Part shown: positions 8,911 through 16,792 of the stretch, one piece after another
Layout: the number at the start of each line of letters is the position of its first letter
Position numbering within the stretch: position 1 is the first letter of the stretch
From: Bacillus sp. FJAT-26390
GTDB taxonomy: Bacteria > Bacillota > Bacilli > Paenibacillales > Paenibacillaceae
Assembly: GCF_001682865.1 (NCBI RefSeq)
Contig: NZ_MAQX01000011.1
Location: forward strand, 62,614 to 126,613
DNA: 64,000 nucleotides
Direction of reading: 5' to 3'
Notes under the pieces: model-generated
Seen by the model: only the letters and a program-made list of their open reading frames with translations
What the model was told of the DNA's origin: nothing
The model's database searches: none
Program-made: the position numbers and the translations under genes

Positions 8911-10350
8911 CTATTTCCCGTGCTGCGCCAGCCATGCGAGCACATCGTCGATCGTCTTCACCGGTACGATGTTCAGATCTGGCGCGCCGCTGCGAGCCTC
9001 TGCTTCTTGCTCCTCCGGTACAAAAAACACATCGGCGTCCGTACGGCTGATCGCGTAAGCCTTCTGTTTAATGCCTCCGATAAGGCCAACGGAGCCATCC
9101 GGTTCAATCGTACCCGTACCTGCTACCTGATTGCCATTCGTAACGCCGCCAGGCGTCAGCTGATCGATTAACGCCAGTGTCAGCATCGCGCCATGCGACG
9201 GCCCTCCGATATGAGCCATGAACCTTTTATAGCCGATGCTCCGAGGGGTGTCCAAAAGCAGCTCCGTTTGTACCGAAATACCGAATACAGACCGCTTAGG
9301 ATCATCCTCCGATGCCTTTGTTTTCACTTCAACCTCGGCAGCTTCCTTACCTCTTCTCAGCGTAACGGCTACGGAATCGCCTGGCTTAACGGCTTTTCCC
9401 ATATAGTCTGTCATGTCGATGATCGAACGAACGGCTTGTCCGTTAAGCTTATCAATGATATCGCCTGCCTGCAGCCGCTTATCGGCCGGGCTGTCCTTCA
9501 CGACGGCAATCACTCTGACGCCGTCCGCCGTTATGCCTTTCCCTACTCCTGCCTTTTGCATCGCTATGGCAGCAGCCAAGCTGTTCGCATCGGTCTTCAT
9601 GTGAACGACCTGCGCATACGACTCCGTTAGCGGCGGCTCGTCAGCCGGAATTTTCTCAAAGCTGTACAGCGGCAGAAGTCTCGCATACAACCAATCCGCC
9701 GGTACCGCCGGCCTATCGAATACGAGAACGCCGTTAATCGTGCCAACCTCCTTGCCGCCTTCCACATGCGCATACCGATTCATGTTCAGCGTCATGCCTG
9801 GGTAAGTTACCCGGTAGCCTGTAGGGCATAGCAAAACCAGTAACAAGACGATCGTAGCAAGCAAAGCGGCTGCGCCTCGCTTTGGCAGCCATCGAAGCCT
9901 TCTCCCAACGATTGAATGCCGCCCCTCAGCTTCTTCCAAGCTCACCAGCTTCGCCGCACGCACGCGCTCCAAGCCTTCGCTAAGCAGCATATCCTCAAAT
10001 ACAAGCGGAGCCGCAGCGCCAATGATCAAGAGCAGCTGAAACAGCTTCTCCGGCGCAAACAGCACGAAAGCCGCGCCGATAATACCCAGCCCGGCTATTA
10101 TGATCCGCAGCAGCTGCAATAAAAGAAAAAAGCCCATCCTTCTGCGCTGCTGCCACGCGCCTAACAAAGCGCCGAACGCCCAGCTGAGCGGAACGAGCGC
10201 AAGCACGTTAAACAGCCGGTCTATCATTTCGATCCATTGCATGCCACCGCCCGTTCTAAGCGGTGCCGGCAGCCAAATCAGCTCTGCCGCAACCAAGCAA
10301 GCTAGCGCAAGGGCTAGTCCAAATAGGTAATAACGTGCTGGCTTCAGCAT
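8911..10350 (-). CDS. Lon-like (S16) membrane protease with PDZ domain and extra N-terminal membrane module
   Basis: The 479-residue protein has an extra module of four membrane helices (about 1-130), then a further TM (about 160-178). After this comes a region like Bacillus YlbL, a PDZ domain (about 265-345) and a C-terminal Lon-type peptidase domain. The Ser-Lys dyad is visible: S385 in GGPSHGAML and K428 in GGIKQKAYA. The protease part should face the outside. Family members cut membrane or secreted substrates; the target here is unknown. YlbL itself has one TM and about 340 residues, so the first 150 residues are an addition. Its ATG has an AGGAGG site. Confidence 0.85.
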   Translation of the reverse strand: MLKPARYYLFGLALALACLVAAELIWLPAPLRTGGGMQWIEMIDRLFNVLALVPLSWAFGALLGAWQQRRRMGFFLLLQLLRIIIAGLGIIGAAFVLFAPEKLFQLLLIIGAAAPLVFEDMLLSEGLERVRAAKLVSLEEAEGRHSIVGRRLRWLPKRGAAALLATIVLLLVLLCPTGYRVTYPGMTLNMNRYAHVEGGKEVGTINGVLVFDRPAVPADWLYARLLPLYSFEKIPADEPPLTESYAQVVHMKTDANSLAAAIAMQKAGVGKGITADGVRVIAVVKDSPADKRLQAGDIIDKLNGQAVRSIIDMTDYMGKAVKPGDSVAVTLRRGKEAAEVEVKTKASEDDPKRSVFGISVQTELLLDTPRSIGYKRFMAHIGGPSHGAMLTLALIDQLTPGGVTNGNQVAGTGTIEPDGSVGLIGGIKQKAYAISRTDADVFFVPEEQEAEARSGAPDLNIVPVKTIDDVLAWLAQHGK

Positions 10351-10404
10351 CTTTTGTTCCTCCTAAGCTTCCTCTGACTAGCATATGCCTAAGCCGTAAA
10401 ACAA

Positions 10405-10437
10405 ACAAAAGACCCGACGATCCGTATCGCGGGGTCC
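10405..10437 (-). terminator. hairpin terminator after the DUF3990 module
   Basis: On the minus strand GACCCCGCGAT pairs with ATCGTCGGGTC across a four-base loop, followed by TTTTGTTTGTTT. It starts inside the stop codon region of the 99-residue gene. Its sequence is clearly similar to the hairpin at 11356-11387. Confidence 0.8.
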
Positions 10438-10736
10438 TACTTCGTTTGCAAATATTGGCGCTCTTCCGATCCGATGCCTCTGTCTCTCAGCTCGCCCTTC
10501 TCTATATCCTGAATACGTTCAAGCCACTGCGAAGGGGGATGATTCATCCGGCGCGCACGATCGAGCAGCTGCGCGTATTGACCGCAATGATCATAACCTC
10601 CAAGCTTGCGCACAACCTCGATATATTCGACAACAAGCACTCTTGCATCAGCCGGCGTGTAACCATATTCGGCTGTTAACGCCTCTACAATGCCTCGCTC
10701 ATACAAGCTTAACCTGACCTGCGTTTTCACTTTCAT
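10437..10736 (-). CDS. small protein paired with the DUF3990 gene (candidate antitoxin or partner)
   Basis: This 99-residue, helical, charged protein is not recognised with confidence. Its core (about residues 10-60) has the look of small helical partners such as DUF3791 proteins, which often sit next to DUF3990 genes, but that match is only suggestive. The start is the ATG at 10734-10736, with AGGTGG nine bases upstream; this places its first 38 bases inside the end of the DUF3990 gene, so the two are translationally coupled. A terminator follows directly. Position, size and overlap suggest a neutralising or accessory partner (inference). Confidence 0.65.
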   Translation of the reverse strand: MKVKTQVRLSLYERGIVEALTAEYGYTPADARVLVVEYIEVVRKLGGYDHCGQYAQLLDRARRMNHPPSQWLERIQDIEKGELRDRGIGSEERQYLQTK

Positions 10737-11313
10737 GATAGATCCACCTGCTTCCCGTATAAATATGGTAGCCGACAAGTTTCAAATGAGCTTCCCAACG
10801 TTCGGAACAAAAGACGACCTGATTGCCAAGCCGCAGCGAGTCCAGCTTCGTGCCTTTGCGCGAAATCGTAATTTGTTCATAAAACCAATGCTCATCTTTA
10901 TTTAATTGTACTGCTTTATGTACGATTTTTCCAGTGTCATTGTCCGCCATCGGACCAATTATAATGTCCGGATGGGCTTCGCAAGGATCGCTTCCTTTAA
11001 CCGCCGCCTTACGGTGAGCATAGATAAAGGATGCCCATGCCGGCGAATCGGAGAGGAACAGCAGCGGCTCTACCCGCTCCGGCACCGACGTCAGTTCAAC
11101 GACCAGCACGCAGGGACGGCCTCCATCCCATGACTCCTTCGCCGCCTTATGCGACCATTTGCGAGCCTGCGCAATGGATATCGTCGTATAGAATCCCTCG
11201 CCAAAATCTTTGCCTGGCCGCCAATATGGCGAATTCAACAGCTTTTGACTAAACGATTGCACCGTATCGCTTGTCGTGCCGTGATATAACAGCTGCGGCG
11301 TCGTTATGTCCAC
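10699..11313 (-). CDS. DUF3990-family protein (ADP-ribosyltransferase-like fold)
   Basis: The 204-residue protein shows the DUF3990 pattern: LYHGTT near the start, then KDFGEGFYTT and QARKWSHKAA, and a late GNQVVFCSE strand. Pfam places DUF3990 in the ADP-ribosyl clan. By that analogy the H of YHGTT and the Y of GFYTT would line the NAD pocket, with Gln rather than Glu at the third position (NQVVF), so mono-ADP-ribosylation of a target is possible but unproven. The GTG at 11311-11313 is chosen because AAAGGAG lies seven bases upstream; the TTG at 11337 has no such site. It overlaps the downstream small gene by 38 bases. Confidence 0.7.
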   Translation of the reverse strand: MDITTPQLLYHGTTSDTVQSFSQKLLNSPYWRPGKDFGEGFYTTISIAQARKWSHKAAKESWDGGRPCVLVVELTSVPERVEPLLFLSDSPAWASFIYAHRKAAVKGSDPCEAHPDIIIGPMADNDTGKIVHKAVQLNKDEHWFYEQITISRKGTKLDSLRLGNQVVFCSERWEAHLKLVGYHIYTGSRWIYHESENAGQVKLV

Positions 11314-11355
11314 CCTCGTGCTCCTTTCAAATGGCAATAGCCTCTATTTGCGCAA

Positions 11356-11387
11356 AGACCCTACGAATAAAGCTATCGCAGGGTCCT
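11356..11387 (-). terminator. hairpin terminator after the DUF1450 gene
   Basis: GACCCT-CGA pairs with TCG-AGGGTC around an 11-12 base loop. On the minus strand only a short TCTTTG run follows, so it may be a weak terminator. Outer bases AGACCC-ACGA and TATCGC-GGGTCCT recur in the hairpin at 10410-10437. Confidence 0.55.
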
Positions 11388-11414
11388 GTTGTGTGTTCAG
11401 CCATATAAAATTTT

Positions 11415-11639
11415 TTATTTCTTGATAAAGGGAAGGATCTTCTCGATCGCTTCATCCTCGGATGCCGCCTTAATATAACGGCCGTTAACAAATATGAATG
11501 CGTAACGGGCACAGGGCCCGCAGTAAGACTTGCAGCCGACGCGCACTTCCGTGTCGGGCACCAGCTTTTGCAGCTTAGGAACAATTGATTTCATCTTCAT
11601 ATGCTTGCATTTGTCGCAAACCATTATATCGTTAGCCAT
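11415..11639 (-). CDS. DUF1450 family small cysteine protein (YuzB-like)
   Basis: The 74-residue protein has an N-terminal CDKC pair and a CKSYCGPC cluster, the mark of the DUF1450/YuzB family in Bacillales. The layout is thioredoxin-like in size and could hold a metal or Fe-S centre, but no biochemical role is established that I know of. An AGGAAG site precedes the ATG. The HesB-like gene lies 37 bases upstream in the same direction, which hints at a link with iron-sulfur or redox work. Confidence 0.8.
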   Translation of the reverse strand: MANDIMVCDKCKHMKMKSIVPKLQKLVPDTEVRVGCKSYCGPCARYAFIFVNGRYIKAASEDEAIEKILPFIKK

Positions 11640-11676
11640 TATTCAACTTCCTATTTCAACCGGATTCGGATATTGC

Positions 11677-11982
11677 TTAGTGATCGCCGTGGTTGCCCTT
11701 GGTTGGATTCGTAACTGCAAAACCTTCTTCTGGCACATAGAAATAATCGATGCGAACGCCGTCTAGAAAAGCGTTGTCCTTCTCCAAAATAACGTCGATC
11801 CCTTTGTCAGTCGTTACGACCTCATCCTTCTCCGTTGGCTCGTCGATGCCCATGCCGTAATGCGCATGGTCTCCGTGCGAATGCGTAACGTAGATACGAA
11901 GTTTTTTGCCTGCATTCTCAGGCTTGTCCAGCTCTACTTGAATAACTTTTGCAGCGTTTTTGGAAATTTTGCAGTTCATCAT
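11677..11982 (-). CDS. HesB/IscA-like protein
   Basis: The 101-residue protein has the HesB-like beta fold pattern (KISKNAAKVIQVEL, then a THSHGDHAHYGMG strand and a central D-K-G-I-D-V segment). Unlike IscA-type scaffolds it lacks the C-terminal CxC cysteines; its single Cys is at position 4, and it ends in a His-rich tail (NHGDH). It is therefore more like the non-classical HesB-like proteins of Bacillales than a true Fe-S carrier. GAGGAG precedes the ATG. It forms a leftward pair with the DUF1450 gene. Confidence 0.75.
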   Translation of the reverse strand: MMNCKISKNAAKVIQVELDKPENAGKKLRIYVTHSHGDHAHYGMGIDEPTEKDEVVTTDKGIDVILEKDNAFLDGVRIDYFYVPEEGFAVTNPTKGNHGDH

Positions 11983-12021
11983 TTATCCAGCTCCTCTTAT
12001 CGTTATGCCTTGCGGCAATGA

Positions 12022-12264
12022 TCATAATTTCATATTATACTTGGTCTCCATTCTACGGGCAAACCATTCCGCAAGCAGCATCGTCACCGCGATATCATCT
12101 ATCGGCAAAAACGGCAGCGGAAGCACATCAGGCAATACCCAGTAAAGGAAAACAGGCACGGTAAAAATCAGCTTGTCCAGCATAGATACGTTCTTAGAAC
12201 GAAGCAGCTGGAAAATTCGGGCAAACGTCCGCTGCCAATGGCGCAGCGACAGCATTTTACGCAT
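12022..12264 (-). CDS. small membrane protein (DUF1232-like)
   Basis: This 80-residue protein has a basic N-terminus and one hydrophobic stretch (about 33-65) containing a proline-rich PDVLPLPFLPIDD core. That core resembles the P-x-D-x-I-P-x-x-GxxDD pattern of DUF1232 (YkvA-like) membrane proteins. Function is unknown. AGGTGG lies seven bases before the ATG. Confidence 0.6.
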   Translation of the reverse strand: MRKMLSLRHWQRTFARIFQLLRSKNVSMLDKLIFTVPVFLYWVLPDVLPLPFLPIDDIAVTMLLAEWFARRMETKYNMKL

Positions 12265-12350
12265 CTGAATCCCACCTTTGCTGATCTTTTCCGATTATTA
12301 TAGCATATCCATGTCCGTCATACCTACTCCCCGCAAACGGCGGGCAGCCG

Positions 12351-13256
12351 CTAAAGACGAAGCGCCTCTAGCAGCAGCGGCTGCAGTTCCATATAAATAT
12401 TGTCAAAGTTGCCCATCGGCAGCGGATTCTCGCCAAAGCCGGCTTCTACCGTAAAGCCCGGTCTGCGAAAATGCTGAATAAACCAATCCTTGTAACCTGC
12501 GTCGCTGCCCGTCAGCTTAACCGGCTCATAACCGCTAACGCGGCCTAGCCTGCGTGCAAGCTCCTCCGCTTCTGCCGGCTCAAAATCGCGATAGTTCCAG
12601 TAAATCTCCCGTCCTTGCGTATGCAGCGCCATGACAGCGTCGAATCCGATCGTTTGCGTAAAACGGGCCATCGCCATCGCCTCTGGCTCGCTAAGCGGAT
12701 ACGGCCCTGGATAGTCTCTCGGACCAGGTCCTGCTATCCCTCTGCGCTTGCATTCCTCCTCCCAGAACGCCGGGAATTGATCGTTCAAATCAACGCCCCT
12801 TACGTTCGCTTTCCAGGCGCTAAACTGCTCAGAGCCTCCGTTCCATTCCATTAGCTGCCTGTAAAATGGATGCGTAGGCGCCGCGCCAAATTGCGCGAGC
12901 TCGACTCCATCGGGATTTACCATCGGAACAACCCAAAGCGTCACCTTCCTGCACAGGTCATCCACATGCTGATTGCCGATTTTGTCGCCGCTGCAATAGG
13001 CTGCTGATAAATCCGCGACATACCGCATAAGCAAAGCAGAGGTTATCCATTCGTTTGCATGAAAAGAGCCGTTCATATGGATACGGCGCGGGCCGTTGCC
13101 GCAGCGAAGCGCTAATATCGGCTTGCCCATCACGCTATGTCCAATAACATGCGCCGATAAAAAAGGATATCTTCCCGTCAGCTGCCTCACACCCTCTGTT
13201 AAGTCCACGTAGCCGTAGGTTTGTAAGGAGTACACCGCAATCGCCTCCTGCTGCAT
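12351..13256 (-). CDS. M14 family zinc carboxypeptidase (gamma-D-glutamyl-meso-diaminopimelate peptidase type)
   Basis: The 301-residue enzyme carries the M14 zinc ligands H and E in GSFHANEWITS (about 66-69) and a later His in MALHTQGREIYWNY (about 206). Catalytic Glu follows in FTVEAGFGENPLP. This matches the ENP1-like subfamily (M14C), which cuts the gamma-D-Glu-(L)-diaminopimelate bond of cell-wall peptides. It has no signal peptide and no LysM repeats, so a role in recycling imported muropeptides, or sporulation, is more likely than wall hydrolysis. It lies next to the glutamate racemase, another cell-wall gene. Confidence 0.85.
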   Translation of the reverse strand: MQQEAIAVYSLQTYGYVDLTEGVRQLTGRYPFLSAHVIGHSVMGKPILALRCGNGPRRIHMNGSFHANEWITSALLMRYVADLSAAYCSGDKIGNQHVDDLCRKVTLWVVPMVNPDGVELAQFGAAPTHPFYRQLMEWNGGSEQFSAWKANVRGVDLNDQFPAFWEEECKRRGIAGPGPRDYPGPYPLSEPEAMAMARFTQTIGFDAVMALHTQGREIYWNYRDFEPAEAEELARRLGRVSGYEPVKLTGSDAGYKDWFIQHFRRPGFTVEAGFGENPLPMGNFDNIYMELQPLLLEALRL

Positions 13257-13308
13257 CGATTTGTTCCTATCATGTTATGCGGCGCCGCACTTGTCCTATG
13301 AAGCGAAA

Positions 13309-13348
13309 TCAAAAAAAGAAGCCAAGCCCGCTCAGGGCCCAGCTTCGG
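13309..13348 (-). terminator. intrinsic terminator of the glutamate racemase gene
   Basis: GAAGCTGGGCCC pairs with GGGCTTGGCTTC on the minus strand and is followed by seven T residues. Confidence 0.85.
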
Positions 13349-13366
13349 TGTAACCGCGTATGATGC

Positions 13367-14182
13367 TTATACGATATTCGGTATTTGCCAGATGACGGGC
13401 GTTAGCTCGATCTGCTTGCCCAGCCACTGCTGCGTAATGGACTGGAACATTTGGGGATCGCCGCTGCAAAAAAACTGATGTAACGGAATCTTGTCGCCCC
13501 GCGACAGCTTGCTTTGTTCATGTAGGATCATGCTGATCTCGCGCGCCGTTTCATCTGCCGAGCTGATCAATTTGACATTTGGGCCCATCACCTCGGAGAT
13601 CGTCTCCGACAGAAACGGATAATGCGTACAGCCAAGAATTAACGTATCCATCGAATATCCTCGCAAATGCCCAATAGAGCTGCGCACCGTCTCATACGTT
13701 TCAAGAGACCGGAACTTCCCCTTCTCTACCAGAGGCACGAACCTCGGACACGCCAAGCTGATTACCTTCACCTGTGGAGAAAGCTCTCGCAATGCCTGCT
13801 CGTATGCGCCGCTGTTGATCGTGCCTTCCGTGCCGATAACGCCGACGCAGCCCGTGACCGTCAGCCCGATTGCCGCCCTGGCGCCAGGATTAATGACGCC
13901 TACAACGGGGATCGCCACTCTAGAGCGTATATCCTCAAGCCCGGCAGCGGTTGCTGTGTTACATGCTATAACAATCATTTTCGGATTAAACTGTATGAGA
14001 TAATCAACGATCTCTCTCGTAAAGCGAACGATCTCCTCAGAAGAACGTGGGCCATAAGGCGTCCGCGCCGTGTCTCCGAAGTAAAGGATTTTTTCGCGCG
14101 GTAGTTGGCGCATGACTTCTTTGGCAACAGTAATGCCGCCTACGCCTGAATCTAGTATCGCAATCGGTTGCTGCACAAACAC
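13367..14182 (-). CDS. murI: glutamate racemase
   Basis: The 271-residue cytoplasmic enzyme converts L- to D-glutamate for peptidoglycan. The two catalytic cysteines are present, C74 in VIACNTATA and C185 in ILGCTHYPF, with the supporting D11 in AILDSGVGG and the YFGDTARTPYG loop. Length is normal. The start is a GTG, either at 14180-14182 or at the third codon (14174-14176); the AGGAAAG site is better spaced to the second. It is a single gene with its own terminator. Confidence 0.93.
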   Translation of the reverse strand: MFVQQPIAILDSGVGGITVAKEVMRQLPREKILYFGDTARTPYGPRSSEEIVRFTREIVDYLIQFNPKMIVIACNTATAAGLEDIRSRVAIPVVGVINPGARAAIGLTVTGCVGVIGTEGTINSGAYEQALRELSPQVKVISLACPRFVPLVEKGKFRSLETYETVRSSIGHLRGYSMDTLILGCTHYPFLSETISEVMGPNVKLISSADETAREISMILHEQSKLSRGDKIPLHQFFCSGDPQMFQSITQQWLGKQIELTPVIWQIPNIV

Positions 14183-14378
14183 ACCGCTTTCCTAAACAAA
14201 GTGTAATGAATCGAGACAGAATAGCATATGAAAACAGGCACAAAAACGTACCTCTATCTTAGCGCAAACTCGGACAAGGTTCAACGAAGTTAAAAGCCCA
14301 AAACAGCATGCCTTGCGCTTCTTTTTCACGACCGGTCGGGCTGCCAAAAATCAGCGTTCCGTGAGCTTTATTTTCTTG

Positions 14379-14407
14379 TTGACAACTTAAATGTATATAA
14401 CTTAATA
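14379..14407 (+). promoter_or_regulatory. promoter of the marR-MFS operon
   Basis: A perfect TTGACA (14379-14384) and TTAATA (14402-14407) are 17 bases apart, about 50 bases before the marR start. The AT-rich spacer has repeats of ACTTAA and TTTAAATG that could bind the MarR dimer. Confidence 0.65.
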
Positions 14408-14457
14408 TTTAAATGCTTTAACTATTAATTACTGAACAGAAAAAGAGGTGAACCCAT

Positions 14458-14910
14458 ATGCAGCCGCAGTCTGATCCGACTTCTGAGCTTATCGTAGAAC
14501 GATTCCATAGAGCCATGATGACAACCCATCGCAGGCTTGGATCACTCATTTCGCAGAAGCTGGACAACGACTTGACCGCTCCCCAGTGCTTTATTTTGGG
14601 CATTATTTCGAACGAGCAAAACATTACCGTATCCCGTTTGGCCGACAAGATGGAAGTGAAACCAAGCGCCATTACGGTGATGCTCGATCGTCTTGTGAAC
14701 AACGGCTACGCCGAGCGCATCCACGATTCGAAAGACCGACGCGTCGTTCTTGTTCAGTGCACGGACAAAGGAAGCGAAGCGCTGCTTCGTATAAAAGGTG
14801 ATGTCCAGGCTTTGATGAAGCATCATCTGCGAGAGATGGACCAGGCGGAAATGCTTCAATTCGTACAAACATTTGAGAAAATAGCAGCCGAGCTTTCGAA
14901 GGACAATTAA
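14458..14910 (+). CDS. MarR family transcriptional regulator
   Basis: The 150-residue winged-helix protein has the MarR layout: an N-terminal dimer helix, a helix-turn-helix (about 62-88, SRLADKMEVKPSAITVMLDRL) and a wing with the conserved DSKDRR turn (about 97-102). It most likely represses its own promoter and the efflux gene 47 bases downstream and is released by a small aromatic or drug ligand, as usual for marR-efflux pairs. AGAGGTGA precedes the ATG. Confidence 0.9.
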   Translation: MQPQSDPTSELIVERFHRAMMTTHRRLGSLISQKLDNDLTAPQCFILGIISNEQNITVSRLADKMEVKPSAITVMLDRLVNNGYAERIHDSKDRRVVLVQCTDKGSEALLRIKGDVQALMKHHLREMDQAEMLQFVQTFEKIAAELSKDN

Positions 14911-14957
14911 CGCGCCGCGAAGCGACTGACTAACAGAAGAACAGGAGTTAAACACAG

Positions 14958-16598
14958 ATGGAAAACACAAAACAAGCGGCGGCACCGCTACCTTCATCCG
15001 ATTCCGGCAATAAGCGCGGCTTATTGATTATCGGATTGCTCATTGCGATGTTATTCGCAGCGCTTGACGGCACGATCGTCGGCACCGCGATGCCAACTAT
15101 TATTAGAGAAATGGGCGGCTTAGAGCTGATGGCATGGCTGACTACCGCCTACATGCTTACCTCAACTACGATCGTCCCGATCGCTGGCAAGCTCGCCGAT
15201 TTGCTTGGCCGGAAGCTCGTTTACGTCAGCGGTATTATTATTTTCATTATTGGCTCGGCGTTATGCGGCTTGGCCGGAAATATTGAACAGCTTATTATTT
15301 TCCGCGCGATTCAAGGTCTTGGCGGCGGTATTATGATGCCGATGGCGATGATCATTATCGGTGACTTGTTCACAGGCAAGCAGCGTGCCAAATGGCAGGG
15401 CGTTTTTGCAGCGGTATTCGGCCTCTCCTCCGTGCTTGGCCCGCAGGTTGGCGGCTGGATCGTCGATGCTTGGGACTGGCGCTGGGTCTTTTACATCAAC
15501 TTGCCCGTTGGTATCCTTGCAACGATTTTGATTGCAATCTCCCTCAGCGGCAAAAAGGCAGAAGGCCCTGTCAAATTTGACTGGCCAGGTATATTCACCA
15601 TGGTTATCGGGGTAGTCAGCCTATTGCTTGGCCTATCGCTTGGCGGCAGTGAATTTGACTGGCTTTCTTGGCAAATCATCGGCTTATTCGTTCTAGCCAT
15701 CGTATCTTTGACGGTGTTTGTCCGCATCGAAGCAACGACAGAAGAGCCTATTTTGCCAGTTAAGCTATTCAAAGACAGAACCTTTACGATGATCAACGGA
15801 ATCGGCTTCTTTATGAGCCTTGGGATGTTCGGCGCTATTATGTTCGTGCCGCTCTTCATGCAATGGATCGTAGGCATTTCGGCTTCCGAGTCGGGTACCG
15901 TTATGATGCCCATGATGATTTCCATGATGATTTTCAGCGTGATCGGCGGTCAAGTCGTTTACAAAATCGGCGTACGCTTGCAGCTCGCAATCGGTATGAT
16001 CGTTGTAGCAGCCGCATTTTTCCTGCTTACAACGCTCGACGCATCGACGGCTAAACTGACCGCATCATCCTTCATGGTTATTTTGGGTATCGGAATCGGG
16101 CTTGTTATGCCGCTTCTCACGCTCGTCCTTCAAGAATCGTATCCAAAATCGCAGCTCGGCGTCGTTACCTCCTCCAGTACGTTCTTCCGTCAGATCGGCG
16201 GTACGTTCGGCATGACGCTGCTGGGTGCTGTTATGAACATGCAATCGAGCAGCCATTTGAAGGAACGGCTCGTTCCGCTTCTCGGACAGCTGCCTGAGGA
16301 AGCGAAGCAATTCGCGGATCAAACCTCGGCAACCGTTGCTTCAAATCCGCAAGCCGTTTATTCAACGCTGCTTGATCCGAAGATGTTGACGCAATTTCCG
16401 AAGGAGCTTACCGACAAAATGGTGCCCGTCGTAAAATCAACGCTGATCGATTCTCTGCATACCGTCTTCTGGGTTGGGTTAGTATTCATTCTAATCGGAA
16501 CGGTCCTTACGCTGCTGCTGAGAAACGTAAAGCTTGTCCAACAGACGAAGGAAGAAAAAGCAGCCGCAGGCACAGAGCCTCAAGTCAATCATATGTAA
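14958..16598 (+). CDS. DHA2-type MFS drug exporter (EmrB/QacA, 14 TM)
   Basis: The 546-residue protein has about 14 hydrophobic helices and the DHA2 marks: an early LDGTIVGTAMPTI segment in TM1, the GKLADLLGRK loop, and a TM5 GPQVGGWIVD motif. An extracellular stretch between the last helices (about 425-490) is longer than usual. Proton-driven export of drugs or organic cations is likely. It is cotranscribed with the upstream MarR regulator, which suggests inducible resistance, and is followed by a strong terminator. Confidence 0.88.
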   Translation: MENTKQAAAPLPSSDSGNKRGLLIIGLLIAMLFAALDGTIVGTAMPTIIREMGGLELMAWLTTAYMLTSTTIVPIAGKLADLLGRKLVYVSGIIIFIIGSALCGLAGNIEQLIIFRAIQGLGGGIMMPMAMIIIGDLFTGKQRAKWQGVFAAVFGLSSVLGPQVGGWIVDAWDWRWVFYINLPVGILATILIAISLSGKKAEGPVKFDWPGIFTMVIGVVSLLLGLSLGGSEFDWLSWQIIGLFVLAIVSLTVFVRIEATTEEPILPVKLFKDRTFTMINGIGFFMSLGMFGAIMFVPLFMQWIVGISASESGTVMMPMMISMMIFSVIGGQVVYKIGVRLQLAIGMIVVAAAFFLLTTLDASTAKLTASSFMVILGIGIGLVMPLLTLVLQESYPKSQLGVVTSSSTFFRQIGGTFGMTLLGAVMNMQSSSHLKERLVPLLGQLPEEAKQFADQTSATVASNPQAVYSTLLDPKMLTQFPKELTDKMVPVVKSTLIDSLHTVFWVGLVFILIGTVLTLLLRNVKLVQQTKEEKAAAGTEPQVNHM

Positions 16599-16633
16599 TA
16601 AAAATGATTCACCTACGCGCCTTATGCGCGTCA

Positions 16634-16680
16634 ATAAGGACCACGAATGGCTACGTTAAGTAGCTTCGTGGTCCTTTTTT
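16634..16680 (+). terminator. intrinsic terminator of the marR-MFS operon
   Basis: AAGGACCACGAA plus an inner GCTAC arm pairs with GTAGC and TTCGTGGTCCTT, followed by TTTT. Confidence 0.9.
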
Positions 16681-16792
16681 GCTTTATATGCGAATCGGCT
16701 GCTTGTTTCGTTAGCTCGATATCGGGTAAATAGCATTAAAACAATTACACAGCGTATGTTAAACCTTTTTTATGAATAAGGAGGAATTTTCG

